A stretch of 64,000 bases of DNA from Advenella sp. FME57 (lineage in GTDB: Bacteria > Pseudomonadota > Gammaproteobacteria > Burkholderiales > Burkholderiaceae_B): NCBI RefSeq assembly GCF_014897675.1, contig NZ_JABUXU010000004.1:186001-250000 (forward strand). Reading direction: 5' to 3'. This document shows, in pieces, positions 8,890 through 18,980 of this stretch. The position numbers and the translations under genes were made by a program. The notes under the pieces were generated by a model that worked only from the letters and a program-made list of their open reading frames with translations, ran no database searches and was not told the origin of the DNA. Position 1 is the stretch's first letter, and each line of letters begins with the position of its first letter.

Positions 8890-9609
8890 TCAGGCTGCCG
8901 TCACTTCCAGACCCCGTTGCACCGCCGGACGAGCAAGGCCACGGTCAAGCCAGGCCTGGACATGAGTAAAACGGTCGAAGCCAACAATCTCGCGCGCCTC
9001 GTAAAAGCCGATAAGATTGCGCACCCATCCGAGCAGAGATATGTCGGCGATGCTGTACTCTGCACCCATCACCCAGTCTCGTCCCGAGAGTTGCTTGTCA
9101 AGAACACCCAGCAGTCGCGCCGATTCGGTGGCATAGCGTTCAAGCGGGCGTTTGTCCTCATAGGCCTTGCCGGCAAATTTGTGGAAAAAGCCGAGTTGGC
9201 CGAACATCGGTCCCACGCCGCCCATTTGCCACATCAACCACTGGATGGTTTCGTAACGGGCGCTCGGATCAGCGGAAATAAACTGTCCTGTCTTGTCGGC
9301 AAGATAGAGCAAGATTGCACCCGACTCGAAAAGCGCCAGCGGTTTGCCGCCAGGTCCGTCGGGATCGTAGATGGCGGGAATCTTGCCATTGGGGTTTAGT
9401 GCGAGAAAGGCAGGATCGTGGCTTTCGTTCGCCGTAATATCGATCCGGTGCGGCTCGTAGGCAAGGCCTGTTTCTTCAAGCATGATGCCGGCCTTCACGC
9501 CATTGGGCGTTGGGGCGGAAAAAAGCTGCAGTCGATCGGGGTGCTGCGCGGGCCAGCGCGTGAAAATGGGATGATTGGGTGTCATTTTTCTGCCTTCGGT
9601 TGATTTCAT
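8890..9609 (-). CDS. Glutathione S-transferase family protein (YfcG/YghU-like)
   Basis: The 239 residues have an N-terminal thioredoxin-fold domain (LQLFSAPTPNGVKAGIMLEE, NPNGKIPAI, LFESGAILLYLADK) and a C-terminal helical domain (YSIADISLLGWVR). TPNGVK in place of a catalytic Tyr or Cys is typical of the nu-class, disulfide-bond oxidoreductase YfcG type, which uses glutathione or bound GSSG. The start is either this ATG (AAGG upstream) or an internal ATG at 9585 (GAAGG upstream). It lies alone on the minus strand, converging on the hydrolase gene. Confidence 0.88.
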   Translation of the reverse strand: MKSTEGRKMTPNHPIFTRWPAQHPDRLQLFSAPTPNGVKAGIMLEETGLAYEPHRIDITANESHDPAFLALNPNGKIPAIYDPDGPGGKPLALFESGAILLYLADKTGQFISADPSARYETIQWLMWQMGGVGPMFGQLGFFHKFAGKAYEDKRPLERYATESARLLGVLDKQLSGRDWVMGAEYSIADISLLGWVRNLIGFYEAREIVGFDRFTHVQAWLDRGLARPAVQRGLEVTAA

Positions 9610-10286
9610 CTGTAACCTTAAATCAAATGATTTTTCGTTTTAGCATTCCACTGCCTGAGCGGCATATGATCTTGCCGGCCTGCCGCGCAAATGCTCGCGG
9701 AACCTGGATGCCAAAACGCATTGCTCATGAACCGCGATGCCAGGTTTTGTTTATAGTATCCCGTTCACCAAATTACTTTGATTGGCCTGCTTTGGTATGC
9801 GTCGTAGTCTTGCATATAGTCCAGTACCCGTCAAGATAACAGGGTTGACCTGTTCTTACGCACATCCGAGACCGATACCCATGATAGACCAGGTGAAAAT
9901 CACATCAGTACAGGGTAAAAACTGACACTTACACGACCGGTCCTGGAAGGCAACTGGGAAGCCGTAACGAGTGAACGTACAGGAAGTTGCATTTAACTGA
10001 GGTATACAGGCAATCAGGCACGCTTGCTTTTGAGGCTCAGGGGCATTCTTGCGAGTGTTAACGATTTCCAAAACTGCTGTCCAGTCGGTATAGGCTCGAT
10101 ATCTTGCTAACTCCGATATGGTCCGCATCCCTTCTATTTTGACCGAAATCATATGCCGGAGCGCGTTCACCCCGTTGATGGCGGGCCTCTGCTGCTACAA
10201 TTGTCCCTTCCTTTCCGCCGTTTCCGCCATCTTGCCATCAGGCGAGCTGCCCGTCCGGCTCCTCGACCCGTCATCCTTGATCAACT
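9610..10286. other. Intergenic region without a recognised gene
   Basis: These roughly 680 bases separate the glutathione transferase from the ABC-F gene leader. Both strands have only short reading frames with unconvincing composition. No tRNA, repeat or mobile element was recognised. Part of it must be the leader or promoter region of the ABC-F gene. Confidence 0.4.
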
Positions 10287-10312
10287 CCCGGTCAGTCTCG
10301 GCTGGGTTTTTT
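10287..10312 (+). terminator. Terminator-like hairpin in the ABC-F leader
   Basis: CCCGGTC-AGTCTC-GGCTGGG can fold into a 7-bp stem (two G-T pairs) with a 6-base loop and is followed by six T residues. It sits 27 bases before the ABC-F start codon. No plus-strand gene ends nearby, so it may be an attenuator of the ABC-F gene or the end of a small transcript. Confidence 0.45.
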
Positions 10313-10339
10313 GTTTCCGAAAATGAAGATCTACCCTCA

Positions 10340-12013
10340 ATGATTATTCTCAAAAACGTGACCTTGCGTCGCGGCAGCAAAGTATTGCTCGACAAAACTT
10401 CCGTCACGCTCAATCCTGGTGAAAAGGTGGGGCTGGTCGGCCGCAATGGCGCGGGCAAGTCTTCATTATTCGCGGTGCTCAATGGCACGCTACATGAGGA
10501 TGGCGGCGAGTTTTCCATTCCATCGCAGTGGCGTATGTCGCAAGTGGCGCAGGACATGCCGGAAACCGAGCAGAGCGCAACAGACTTTGTGGTGGAGGGT
10601 GACACCATCCTGCTGGCCGCGCAAAACGAAGTTGCTGCATCCGAGGCTAGTGATGATGGTATGCGTATGGCGCACGCCTATATGGCCTTGCACGACGCCG
10701 GCGCCCACGATGCTGCTGCCCGTGCGCAGGCGCTTATTCTGGGTTTGGGCTTTAGCGTGGCCGAACTTGACCGGCCGGTAAACAGTTTTTCGGGCGGCTG
10801 GCGCATGCGCCTGCAATTGGCGCGGGCGCTCATGTGTCCATCGGACCTGCTGTTGCTTGATGAACCTACCAATCACCTGGATCTGGACGCCCTGGTGTGG
10901 CTGGAGGCCTGGCTCAAAAACTATGCCGGCACGATGGTTGTGATCAGCCATGACCGTGAGTTCCTGGATGCGATCACCAACGTGACGCTGCATATCGACA
11001 ATGGCACGCTGGTGCGCTACGGCGGCAATTACAGCAAGTTTGAAGACATGCGTGCCGAACAAATGTTGCTGCAACAGGCGGCGCACGCCAAGCAACAGGA
11101 AAAGGTTGCGCATCTGCAAAAATTCATTGACCGTTTCAAGGCGAAAGCCAGCAAGGCCAAGCAGGCGCAAAGCCGCGTCAAGGCACTCGAGCGCATGGAA
11201 AAGATCGCGCCCATGCTGGCCGATGCCGAGTTTCAGTTCGAATTCAAGGAGCCGCTCAGCATGCCCAACCCCATGCTGTCCATGACCGATGCCAGCTTTG
11301 GCTATCCGCCGCCCGAAGATGCACCGAACGATGCCAAGCCGACCGTCATCGTGCAGAACATCAACCGCTCTGTCCTGGCGGGGCAGCGCATCGGCATTCT
11401 TGGCGCCAACGGACAAGGCAAGTCTACATTCGTAAAAACCATTGCCGGCGCTTTGGAGGCGATCGCGGGCGAGATTATCCCTGGAAAAGGCCTGAATATC
11501 GGCTACTTTTCGCAGCAGGAACTGGATGTCTTACGGCCTGCCGACACCCCGCTGGAACACATGATCCGCCTGGTGCGCGACACGCCGGCCAGCATGCGCC
11601 CCAGCGCCATGGATTGTCGTGAACAGGGGCTGCGCAATTTCCTGGGCACCTTTAATTTCAGTGGTGATATGGTCAAGCAGTCTGTCGGCAGCATGAGCGG
11701 CGGTGAAAAAGCGCGCCTGGTGTTGTGCATGATTGTCTGGCAGCGCCCCAATTTTCTGCTGCTCGATGAACCGACCAACCACCTGGATCTGGCGACACGT
11801 GAGGCCCTGAGCGTTGCGCTGAACGAGTTCGAAGGTTCGGCGATGCTGGTCAGCCACGACCGCGCGCTGCTGCGTTCGGTCTGCGACGAGTTCTGGCTGG
11901 TGTCGCGCGGCGGCATGACAGACTTTGATGGTGACTTGGATGATTACCAGGTTTATCTATTGGAAGAGGCCAAGCGTCAGCGGGAAGCAGCAAGCTCGCG
12001 CAATGCGGGCTGA
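10340..12013 (+). CDS. ABC-F family ATPase, YheS-like
   Basis: This 557-residue soluble protein has two ABC domains and no membrane part. The first has NGAGKSSLFAVL, SGGWRMRLQLARAL and LLLLDEPTNHLDLD; the second has NGQGKSTFVKTI, SGGEKARLVL and LLLDEPTNHLDL. The linker between them (KFIDRFKAKASKAKQAQSR) is the arm that reaches the ribosomal P site in ABC-F proteins. MIILKNVTLRRGSKVLL matches the start of E. coli YheS (about 637 residues), but the long charged C-terminal coiled coil of YheS is missing here. The frame is open upstream to 10118, but the family match begins at this ATG. Confidence 0.93.
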   Translation: MIILKNVTLRRGSKVLLDKTSVTLNPGEKVGLVGRNGAGKSSLFAVLNGTLHEDGGEFSIPSQWRMSQVAQDMPETEQSATDFVVEGDTILLAAQNEVAASEASDDGMRMAHAYMALHDAGAHDAAARAQALILGLGFSVAELDRPVNSFSGGWRMRLQLARALMCPSDLLLLDEPTNHLDLDALVWLEAWLKNYAGTMVVISHDREFLDAITNVTLHIDNGTLVRYGGNYSKFEDMRAEQMLLQQAAHAKQQEKVAHLQKFIDRFKAKASKAKQAQSRVKALERMEKIAPMLADAEFQFEFKEPLSMPNPMLSMTDASFGYPPPEDAPNDAKPTVIVQNINRSVLAGQRIGILGANGQGKSTFVKTIAGALEAIAGEIIPGKGLNIGYFSQQELDVLRPADTPLEHMIRLVRDTPASMRPSAMDCREQGLRNFLGTFNFSGDMVKQSVGSMSGGEKARLVLCMIVWQRPNFLLLDEPTNHLDLATREALSVALNEFEGSAMLVSHDRALLRSVCDEFWLVSRGGMTDFDGDLDDYQVYLLEEAKRQREAASSRNAG

Positions 12014-12511
12014 TAGCTCGTCAAAGTGGGCCGTTCGCAGCGGTATAGAGAGCGGACCCACACCCGTAGACAGATGAGCACGATTTCCCGGTAACTGTGC
12101 TCCGGCGGCAAATTTCGCACCCGTTCCTCACGGGGCGAAATAACAATCGCAATAGTGGCAAATGTGATTGCCAGCTCAGTGGCAATTTAGGATCAATCCA
12201 TGAAATCCCGGACCTGAACGCAGACACCTGTCACTGGATATTCAATGTTCAAGACTCGGCATCGCCGTCTCGGGTCGTATCGAACGCGCTCGCTACTTGT
12301 CTTGCAGAACAGAATAACGCCAATAAGTCCTGCAGGCATCCGTGTCATTTATTAGTACGCCATATGCATCGACGGATGCCAGAATCAGCGTAACTATTGC
12401 CTTCCCATTTTTCAATCAGTCTCAATGTCTTCGACCGCATAGCCTGACGACCAACCTTTAATAAATTTGCAAGTGCGGCTTCATGCCGGGTCTTCTATTC
12501 ATCGTTCGAGC
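12014..12511. other. Intergenic region upstream of the carboxylase operon
   Basis: About 500 bases contain no recognisable gene on either strand. Short reading frames here have no family features. The promoter of the following operon begins at 12512. Confidence 0.4.
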
Positions 12512-12539
12512 TTGACAATTCATTTTGCTCGGCTATAGA
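12512..12539 (+). promoter_or_regulatory. Sigma-70 promoter of the Bug/carboxylase operon
   Basis: TTGACA at 12512-12517 and TATAGA at 12534-12539 are separated by 16 bases, a good sigma-70 pair. It lies about 90 bases before the first start codon at 12631. The -10 box runs straight into an IclR-type operator candidate (next entry). Confidence 0.65.
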
Positions 12540-12556
12540 ATAGAACGCATGTTTCG
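12540..12556. promoter_or_regulatory. IclR-type operator candidate, site 1
   Basis: TAGAACGCATGTTTCG matches 11 of 16 bases of TAGAACGATCGTTCTG, a form merged by eye from the two sites upstream of the aldehyde dehydrogenase. Like the site at 23420, it starts directly after the -10 hexamer, over the expected transcription start. This is consistent with repression by the IclR protein encoded at 25991; binding is inferred. Confidence 0.5.
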
Positions 12557-12630
12557 TCAGGCATAACAGTATGAAACTGCATGACAGCGGGAATTTTCAG
12601 CCCGACTGATAAATAAAAAAGGAGACACGT

Positions 12631-13614
12631 ATGCATTGCAAGCTTGTTATTGCAGCTATAACTGCAATTTCTACTTTGACAGCAGTACCCTTGGCTCGCG
12701 CCGCAGATTATCCGAGCCAGCCAGTACGCTTGGTCGTAGGATTTAGTCCCGGTAGTACCATAGATACCGTTTCGAGAATCATTGCCGAAGGTTTGTCCCG
12801 TAAGCTAAAGACAAACTTCGTCGTAGAAAACAAGACCGGTGCAAATGGCATACTTGCAGCGACGGCAGTGGCCCAGGCGAAGCCGGATGGATACACTTTG
12901 CTCGTGAGCAACTCCAGTTCCATCACTGTCAATCCATTACTGTACAAAAATCTTGGCTATCAGCCATTAGAAGATTTAGCGCCTATCAGTACGGTTCTGT
13001 CCGTGCCATTTGTGCTTGCAATCAATCCTGAGAATCCTCGCACCAAGGATATCAATAGTGTGAAAGATCTCGTGAGCAAGGCCAAGGCCGAGCCGGACCA
13101 GGTTACCTATGGTTCTGCTGGAAACGGAAACCTGATGCATCTGGCAGGGGCCCAGCTGGCAACCATGTCTTCCACGCAAATGGTGCATATTCCCTATCGC
13201 GGTGCTGCGCCTATGGAAACCGCGCTGCTTAGCCAGGAGATTGATTTTGGGTTCGATACATTAAGCGGTGTTCATCTTATGAAATCGGGAAAACTCAAGC
13301 CTCTTGCCGTATCCACCAAGGAGCGTTGGCGCGATTTGCCGGATGTCCCGGCGGTGGCCGAAGCAGGCTTTCCCGACTTTGATATTTCCTTCTGGGTTGG
13401 CACATTTGCGCCGGCAGGAACGCCGCCGGAAATCATCGAACGCTTAAATCGCGAGATTGCCGCTGTTGTTCAGGACCCTGAAATCAAAAAGCGCCTTATG
13501 CCTCAAGGGAATATCCTGACCCAGTCTTCTGAGGCGTTCATCAGCAAAATCAAGGCGGAGCTCGGAACAAACAGCGACTTGATTAAACGAGCAAATATTA
13601 AAGTTGAAAAATAA
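12631..13614 (+). CDS. Bug-family (TctC-like) periplasmic solute-binding protein
   Basis: The 327 residues start with a signal peptide (MHCKLVIAAITAISTLTAVP, then ARA). The mature part has the Bug hallmarks YPSQPVRLVVGFSPGSTIDT, NKTGANGILA and VPYRG-like IPYRGAAPMETALLS. Such proteins capture small carboxylates for tripartite tricarboxylate transporters, but no TctA/TctB gene is adjacent. It is the first gene of a plus-strand operon with the carboxylase genes, which suggests that its ligand is the pathway substrate. RBS GGAG lies before the ATG. Confidence 0.92.
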   Translation: MHCKLVIAAITAISTLTAVPLARAADYPSQPVRLVVGFSPGSTIDTVSRIIAEGLSRKLKTNFVVENKTGANGILAATAVAQAKPDGYTLLVSNSSSITVNPLLYKNLGYQPLEDLAPISTVLSVPFVLAINPENPRTKDINSVKDLVSKAKAEPDQVTYGSAGNGNLMHLAGAQLATMSSTQMVHIPYRGAAPMETALLSQEIDFGFDTLSGVHLMKSGKLKPLAVSTKERWRDLPDVPAVAEAGFPDFDISFWVGTFAPAGTPPEIIERLNREIAAVVQDPEIKKRLMPQGNILTQSSEAFISKIKAELGTNSDLIKRANIKVEK

Positions 13615-13643
13615 TAGCCCCATACGGGCGAGTGGAGTTGTAT

Positions 13644-15191
13644 ATGGTTTGGGATAAAGAGCTGGATGAACTGGCGCTCAGAACAAGGCTGTCAGAGCAA
13701 ATGGGGGGCGAAGATAAAGTCGCCAGGCATAGAGCCAACGGTAGATTGCCTGTCAGAGAGCGGATTAAAAAACTGGTTGATGCTGGCTCGTTCCAGGAGG
13801 TAGGGCACTTGGCCGGTACAGGACGATACGACTCACATGGCCGTCTCATTGGGTTTGTACCGTCAAATTTTTTAACGGGTAGAGCGCGTATAGATTCCCG
13901 ACCCGTGGTGTTGGCCGCAGATGATTTCACCGTGCGCGGTGGTGCAAACGATGGATCTGTAGGTGACAAGCTTATGGCGTCAGAGACTATGGCGCGAGAT
14001 CTTCAACTGCCTCTGATTCGCCTGGTAGACGGCACTGGAGGCGGCGGTTCGGTAAAGAATATTGAAGATAAGGGTCATGCATTACTGCCAAAGCTACGTA
14101 TGTGGCCCGCGATGGCGCAGAACCTGGCAACAGTTCCTGTCGTTTCAATGGCTCTGGGTTCGGTAGCCGGCTTAGGCGCCGCAAGGGTAACAACAAGCCA
14201 TTATTCGATTATGGTGAAAAATACCTCACAAATGTTCATTGCCGGGCCGCCCGTGGTCGCCAGAATCGGCCAGAAACTGGAAAAAAACGAACTGGGCGGC
14301 AGTGCCATTCACACCCGTAATGGCGTCTGTGATGATGAAGTGAACAGCGAAGAAGAGGCGTTTGAAAAAACACGCCGTTTTCTTTCCTATATGCCGCGTT
14401 CCGTATTTGAACTGCCACCACGCACCGAAGAAATACCTCCCGCCTCAGAGGACTTCGAGTGGCTCCGTTCGGTTGTTCCTCAAGATAATCGTTCCGTGTA
14501 CAAAATGCGGCCCATTGTAAATGCTTTGGTAGACGAAGCGTCGTTCATGGAAATCGGAGCACGCTGGGGACGCCCATTAATTACCGGTCTAGCGCGGATT
14601 AAAGGGTTGCCTATTGTGATAATCGCCAGCGACCCATATTACTATGGCGGCGCCTGGGACAAACAAGCTTCCGAGAAATTCGTGCGCATGCTTGACTTGG
14701 CTGAATTATTTCATTTGCCCGTCGTTAACTTTGTTGATGTGCCCGGTTTTCAGATTGGGTTGGCTGCCGAGAAAGAAGGCGCCATGCGCTACGGAGTACG
14801 CGCTTTAACGGCGGTTGCACAATCGACCGTACCTTGGTGTACCTTTATCGTGCGCAAAGCGTTTGGCGTTGCAGCCGGCGGCCATCAGAGCGACGGACGT
14901 TTCAATTTCAGGTATGCCTGGCCATCAGCGCAATGGGGTTCGCTGCCTGTCGAGGGCGGATTAGAGGTCGCTTACAAAAGCGAACTGGAAGCCGCCGATA
15001 AGCCCGAAGAGAAATTGATTGAAATAGAAGAGCGTGTACGAGCACTGACTTCGCCATTCCGAAGTGCAGAGGCATTTGTTATTGAAAACGTGGTCGATCC
15101 GATTAACACCCGCGCATTGCTGGAAGAGTTTGTGGATGTCGTGGCACCAATATTGAAGCCCGGTCCCAGATCGTTTGGCTATCGTCCTTGA
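13644..15191 (+). CDS. Biotin-dependent acyl-CoA carboxylase, carboxyltransferase subunit
   Basis: This 515-residue carboxyltransferase joins the N- and C-terminal crotonase-like halves, as in propionyl-CoA and methylcrotonyl-CoA carboxylase beta subunits. It moves CO2 from carboxybiotin to an acyl-CoA. The N-terminus has the usual RLPVRERIKKLVDAGSF-like segment; the second half has FVDVPGFQIGLAAEKEGA. The ATG at 13644 is preceded by GGAG, better than the GTG at 13632. The biotin carboxylase and BCCP follow, giving a complete three-gene enzyme. The acyl-CoA substrate is not clear from sequence. Confidence 0.9.
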   Translation: MVWDKELDELALRTRLSEQMGGEDKVARHRANGRLPVRERIKKLVDAGSFQEVGHLAGTGRYDSHGRLIGFVPSNFLTGRARIDSRPVVLAADDFTVRGGANDGSVGDKLMASETMARDLQLPLIRLVDGTGGGGSVKNIEDKGHALLPKLRMWPAMAQNLATVPVVSMALGSVAGLGAARVTTSHYSIMVKNTSQMFIAGPPVVARIGQKLEKNELGGSAIHTRNGVCDDEVNSEEEAFEKTRRFLSYMPRSVFELPPRTEEIPPASEDFEWLRSVVPQDNRSVYKMRPIVNALVDEASFMEIGARWGRPLITGLARIKGLPIVIIASDPYYYGGAWDKQASEKFVRMLDLAELFHLPVVNFVDVPGFQIGLAAEKEGAMRYGVRALTAVAQSTVPWCTFIVRKAFGVAAGGHQSDGRFNFRYAWPSAQWGSLPVEGGLEVAYKSELEAADKPEEKLIEIEERVRALTSPFRSAEAFVIENVVDPINTRALLEEFVDVVAPILKPGPRSFGYRP

Positions 15192-15202
15192 GGTAAGCAC
15201 AG

Positions 15203-16567
15203 ATGAGCGAACAGCATTTGCGCAAGGTACTAGTGGCCAACAGAGCAGCCGTGGCGCAACGAGTCATACGTGCCCTGCGTGAACTGGGCATAAAATCGGT
15301 GGCGGTCTATTCAGAGGCAGACCGCGACCTGCCTTACTGGAAAGACGCAGACGAGGCACACTTGATCGGACCGGCTGCTGCACAGGAAAGTTACCTGAAT
15401 ACAAAGGCAATTTTGGATGTCGCCAAACGCAGTGGTGCGGATGCTATTCACCCTGGTTACGGCTTCTTGTCAGAAAACGCCGATTTTGCGGAGCAAGTAC
15501 AAGCAGAAGGCATGATATTCATCGGGCCAAGTCCGAAATTTATTCGAGAGCTTGGCCACAAGTCTCAGGCCAGAGCGCTGATGAGCCGGCATGGCATGCC
15601 CATGGCTCGCAGTTCCGGCGTCTTGCCGTCACTGGAGGCGGCTCTTGTTGCCATTAAGGATATTGGCTATCCCGTATTGCTCAAGCCAGCGGGCGGGGGT
15701 GGCGGAATCGGTATGATCCCAATCCGTCGTGAGCAAGACGTTGAAAAATCGTGGCAGCAAGCGAGCACCCTGGCACAGCGATTCTTTTCTCAGGCTGATC
15801 TGTTTGTGGAGCAGCTCATTGAAACGCCGCGGCACATCGAGTTCCAATTCCTGGCCGATCGCTACGGAAATGCCCGTTGCATATTTGAAAGAGACTGCTC
15901 AACGCAAAGACGCCATCAGAAAGTAATAGAGGAAGCACCGGCGCCAGCACTGGCGCGAAGCACCATCGACGCGATGGCGAGCAGACTGGAGACGATACTT
16001 TCCACGCTCCAATATGATGTGATCGGTACGGTTGAAATGCTGTACACACCGCAGTCGGGCTTTGTATTCCTGGAGGTAAATACGCGTCTACAGGTCGAAC
16101 ATGCGGTAACTGAGGCGGTTACAGGGATCGATTTGGTCCATGCACAAATACGGCTCGCAGCGGGGGCCAGGCTAAAAGATGTACTGCCTGAACAAGCTGT
16201 TCTGAAAGGGCACGCCATTGAAGCTCGCGTGTATGCCGAGGATCCGATACGATTTTTTCCGTCGCCTGGTCTTCTGACAGTCTTTGAGCCGCCCGTGCAT
16301 ACGCAGGTACGGGTCGAAACTGGATACCGCAGCGGAACTCGGGTATCCAGTCACTACGATCCCATGTTGGCCAAGGTCATTGCATGGGGCAATGATCGAG
16401 ATGCTGCAATAGACAACTTAATTGCCGCGCTGGAAGACTTCAGAATAGAAGGCGTAAAACATAATATCCCATTTATACAAAATGTCCTCTCACATCACGG
16501 CTTCAGGCGAGGTCAGGTATCTACGGATATGCTGAGGCAAATTCAACAAACCACAATTACAAGCTAG
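15203..16567 (+). CDS. Biotin carboxylase subunit of acyl-CoA carboxylase
   Basis: This 454-residue ATP-grasp enzyme carboxylates biotin on the carrier protein. It starts with KVLVANRAAVAQRVIRALRE, has DAIHPGYGFLSENADFA, the glycine-rich loop KPAGGGGGIGMI, ERDCSTQRRHQKVIEEAPAP, and FLEVNTRLQVEHAVTE. It ends after the biotin carboxylase domain, so the carrier is a separate protein. The usual ANRGEIA is ANRAAVA here. It lies 11 bases after the carboxyltransferase and before the BCCP. Confidence 0.93.
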   Translation: MSEQHLRKVLVANRAAVAQRVIRALRELGIKSVAVYSEADRDLPYWKDADEAHLIGPAAAQESYLNTKAILDVAKRSGADAIHPGYGFLSENADFAEQVQAEGMIFIGPSPKFIRELGHKSQARALMSRHGMPMARSSGVLPSLEAALVAIKDIGYPVLLKPAGGGGGIGMIPIRREQDVEKSWQQASTLAQRFFSQADLFVEQLIETPRHIEFQFLADRYGNARCIFERDCSTQRRHQKVIEEAPAPALARSTIDAMASRLETILSTLQYDVIGTVEMLYTPQSGFVFLEVNTRLQVEHAVTEAVTGIDLVHAQIRLAAGARLKDVLPEQAVLKGHAIEARVYAEDPIRFFPSPGLLTVFEPPVHTQVRVETGYRSGTRVSSHYDPMLAKVIAWGNDRDAAIDNLIAALEDFRIEGVKHNIPFIQNVLSHHGFRRGQVSTDMLRQIQQTTITS

Positions 16568-16619
16568 ATAGGGCAGTTGGCAAGGCCTATCAGCAATCAC
16601 TAATGTCGAGGAAACTAAT

Positions 16620-16835
16620 ATGAAATATCTGGAATCGTCAGTAGCAGGTCGAATAATCAGCATTCAACTGCAAGTCGGACAAAGCGTAACGGAGGGAGAC
16701 GAAATAGCAATCATTGAATCGATGAAGATGGAACTTCCTGTCGAAGCGGAGCATTCCGGCACGGTGATCAGAGTGTTGGCAGCTACGGGAGACGAGGTTG
16801 ACGAAGCACAGGCTTTGGCAGAAATCGAAGAATGA
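16620..16835 (+). CDS. Minimal biotin carboxyl carrier protein
   Basis: The 71 residues are just the biotinyl domain. The biotin attachment site is IIESMKMELPVEA with Lys36. It would shuttle CO2 between the biotin carboxylase and carboxyltransferase encoded upstream. Its start follows GAGGAAACTAAT, and its stop overlaps the next start (ATGA), which indicates translational coupling. Confidence 0.92.
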   Translation: MKYLESSVAGRIISIQLQVGQSVTEGDEIAIIESMKMELPVEAEHSGTVIRVLAATGDEVDEAQALAEIEE

Positions 16836-18928
16836 CTATGATTACAACTGAAATACGACATTTCGAGGACACCGCTGTTGCCGTCATAAGCATTGACAAT
16901 CCGCCGGTCAATAGCCTGGGCAGTCAGTTAAGAGTGCAACTAGGTGAAGCACTGACGTCAACGATAGCTGATCCATTGGTCCAGGCAATTGTATTAACCG
17001 GCACAGGACGATTTTTTTCTGGTGGTGCTGATATCCGCGAATTCAATACGCCAAAGACGGGAGTGCGGCCTGTACTCAGAGAGATTATTTCAATCATCGA
17101 AAATGCAGCCAAGCCTGTTGTAGCAGCCATCAATGGCATCGCTTTGGGCGGCGGCTTGGAGCTGACCCTGGGGTGTCATGGACGCGTTGTTTCGAAAGAG
17201 GCGAAATTGGGCCTACCGGAGGTCAAACTGGGGGTGCTGCCCGGCGCGGGCGGGACACAGAGACTGCCGCGGCTGGTCGGTGTGTCCGCGGCTTTGGATA
17301 TCATTGTGGGCGGGGAGCCATTGACAGCCGATCAGGCGCAGGCCTGTGGCCTGGTCGACCAGGTAGCGACGGGCAATCTACAGGATGATGCGTGCGCCTA
17401 TGCTGTCTCGATTGTACAGGGAACGCGCGCTCGATCGCGTATTGACCCAGCGCCGCTTGACGAGCCTGTGGATGAAGCGATCTTTGATAACGCCAGGCAA
17501 AAGGCACAGCGAAAGTATCGCGGGTGCACGGCGCCCTTGGCATGTATAGAATGCGTCGCAAAGTGCCTTTCCGCGGATCTTTCATCGGGGCTGGCCTATG
17601 AGGCAGAGCAGTTCGCCCGGCTCGTCAATGGTGAGCAATCCAAAGCGTTGCGGCATATCTTTTTTGCTGAAAGGAAAGCGGTCAAGCGAGTTGCCATGGG
17701 CGGGCCTTCCCTTACCATTCGCAAGGTCGGTGTTGTGGGTGCTGGCACCATGGGTGGCGGCATCGCAATGAGTCTGGCCAATGCCGGCATTCCGGTTATG
17801 TTGCTCGAGCAGTCTGATGCTGCCATCAAGAAAGGTTGGGAGACGATCCAGCACAATTTTGCAGGCAATGTCAAACGAGGTCGTTTCACCGAGAGTCAGG
17901 TGCAGCAACGGCTACAGTTGATTGGGCGGACAACAAGGTATGAAGATCTGTCAGACTCAGACCTGATTATCGAAGCGGCGTTCGAGGATATGGCGGTGAA
18001 AAAGGAAATTTTCACTCGTTTGGATTCGGTATGCCAGTCGGACGCGATTCTGGCATCGAATACCTCCAGACTGGATATTGACGAAATTGCCGCGGTGACT
18101 TCTCGTAGAGACAAAATCCTGGGCATGCACTTTTTCAGTCCTGCAAATGTCATGAGATTGCTGGAGGTTGTCAAAGGTGCTCATACTTCCAACCAGGTCA
18201 TCGATGCCGTATTCGAATTGGCGGGAAAGATAGACAAAACGCCCGTGCTTGTGGGGGTTTGCGACGGCTTCGTCGGCAATCGCATGATCAGCCATTACAC
18301 GCGTGAAGCCTATTTTCTTTTGGAGGAAGGAGCCAGCCCTGCTCAAATTGACGGTGCATTACGCAGTTTCGGTATGGCGATGGGACCTCTGCAGATGCAG
18401 GACATGGCGGGGCTGGACATCAGCTGGGCGGCAAGGAAACGTCAGGCTGGAACCCGTTCCCCTGATCTTCGTTACTCCTGCGTTGCGGACCGGATCTGCG
18501 AGATGGGACGATTTGGCCAGAAAACAGGTTCAGGATTCTATCGTTACGAACCGGGTAGTCGCAAGCCCTTGCCTGATCCCGAAATTGATTTGTTGATTGC
18601 ACTCTGCGCACAGGAAGCGGGTATTATTCGGCGCGATATTTCAGATCAGGAGATTATCGCACGCACCATCTACGCCCTGGTCAATGAAGGCGCGAAAATT
18701 GTGCAGGACCAGATAGCGCAGCGGCCTTCTGACATCGATGTGGTCTATGTCGCTGGATATGGCTTCCCGATTTTTCGCGGTGGGCCCATGTTCTATGCGG
18801 ATACTATCGGCTTGCCGACAGTGCTTGAGACCATTAAAGAGTTTCACGAACGATTCGGCGATTACTGGTCGCCCGCGCCATTGCTGACGCAGCTGGCACA
18901 AAACGGTGGAAAATTTTCAGATCTGTAA
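16832..18928 (+). CDS. Enoyl-CoA hydratase / 3-hydroxyacyl-CoA dehydrogenase fusion
   Basis: This 698-residue FadB/FadJ-like fusion has an N-terminal crotonase domain with both catalytic Glu motifs ([13 protein letters not shown] and [20 protein letters not shown]). A dehydrogenase domain follows, with the NAD motif [32 protein letters not shown] and [17 protein letters not shown]. It should hydrate an enoyl-CoA and oxidise the 3-hydroxyacyl-CoA. It overlaps the BCCP gene by four bases, so carboxylation and hydration are probably coupled steps. It could equally work in reverse or on a branched dicarboxyl-CoA. Confidence 0.92.
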   Translation: MTMITTEIRHFEDTAVAVISIDNPPVNSLGSQLRVQLGEALTSTIADPLVQAIVLTGTGRFFSGGADIREFNTPKTGVRPVLREIISIIENAAKPVVAAINGIALGGGLELTLGCHGRVVSKEAKLGLPEVKLGVLPGAGGTQRLPRLVGVSAALDIIVGGEPLTADQAQACGLVDQVATGNLQDDACAYAVSIVQGTRARSRIDPAPLDEPVDEAIFDNARQKAQRKYRGCTAPLACIECVAKCLSADLSSGLAYEAEQFARLVNGEQSKALRHIFFAERKAVKRVAMGGPSLTIRKVGVVGAGTMGGGIAMSLANAGIPVMLLEQSDAAIKKGWETIQHNFAGNVKRGRFTESQVQQRLQLIGRTTRYEDLSDSDLIIEAAFEDMAVKKEIFTRLDSVCQSDAILASNTSRLDIDEIAAVTSRRDKILGMHFFSPANVMRLLEVVKGAHTSNQVIDAVFELAGKIDKTPVLVGVCDGFVGNRMISHYTREAYFLLEEGASPAQIDGALRSFGMAMGPLQMQDMAGLDISWAARKRQAGTRSPDLRYSCVADRICEMGRFGQKTGSGFYRYEPGSRKPLPDPEIDLLIALCAQEAGIIRRDISDQEIIARTIYALVNEGAKIVQDQIAQRPSDIDVVYVAGYGFPIFRGGPMFYADTIGLPTVLETIKEFHERFGDYWSPAPLLTQLAQNGGKFSDL

Positions 18929-18980
18929 GTCACATACCGGAAGTATGGCAGATAACGAGCAGATTCAATAAGGAGCAACT

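Noticed and set aside
10490-11416. A 308-codon open frame on the minus strand
   Set aside because: It is antisense to the ABC-F gene, whose two ATPase domains are certain.
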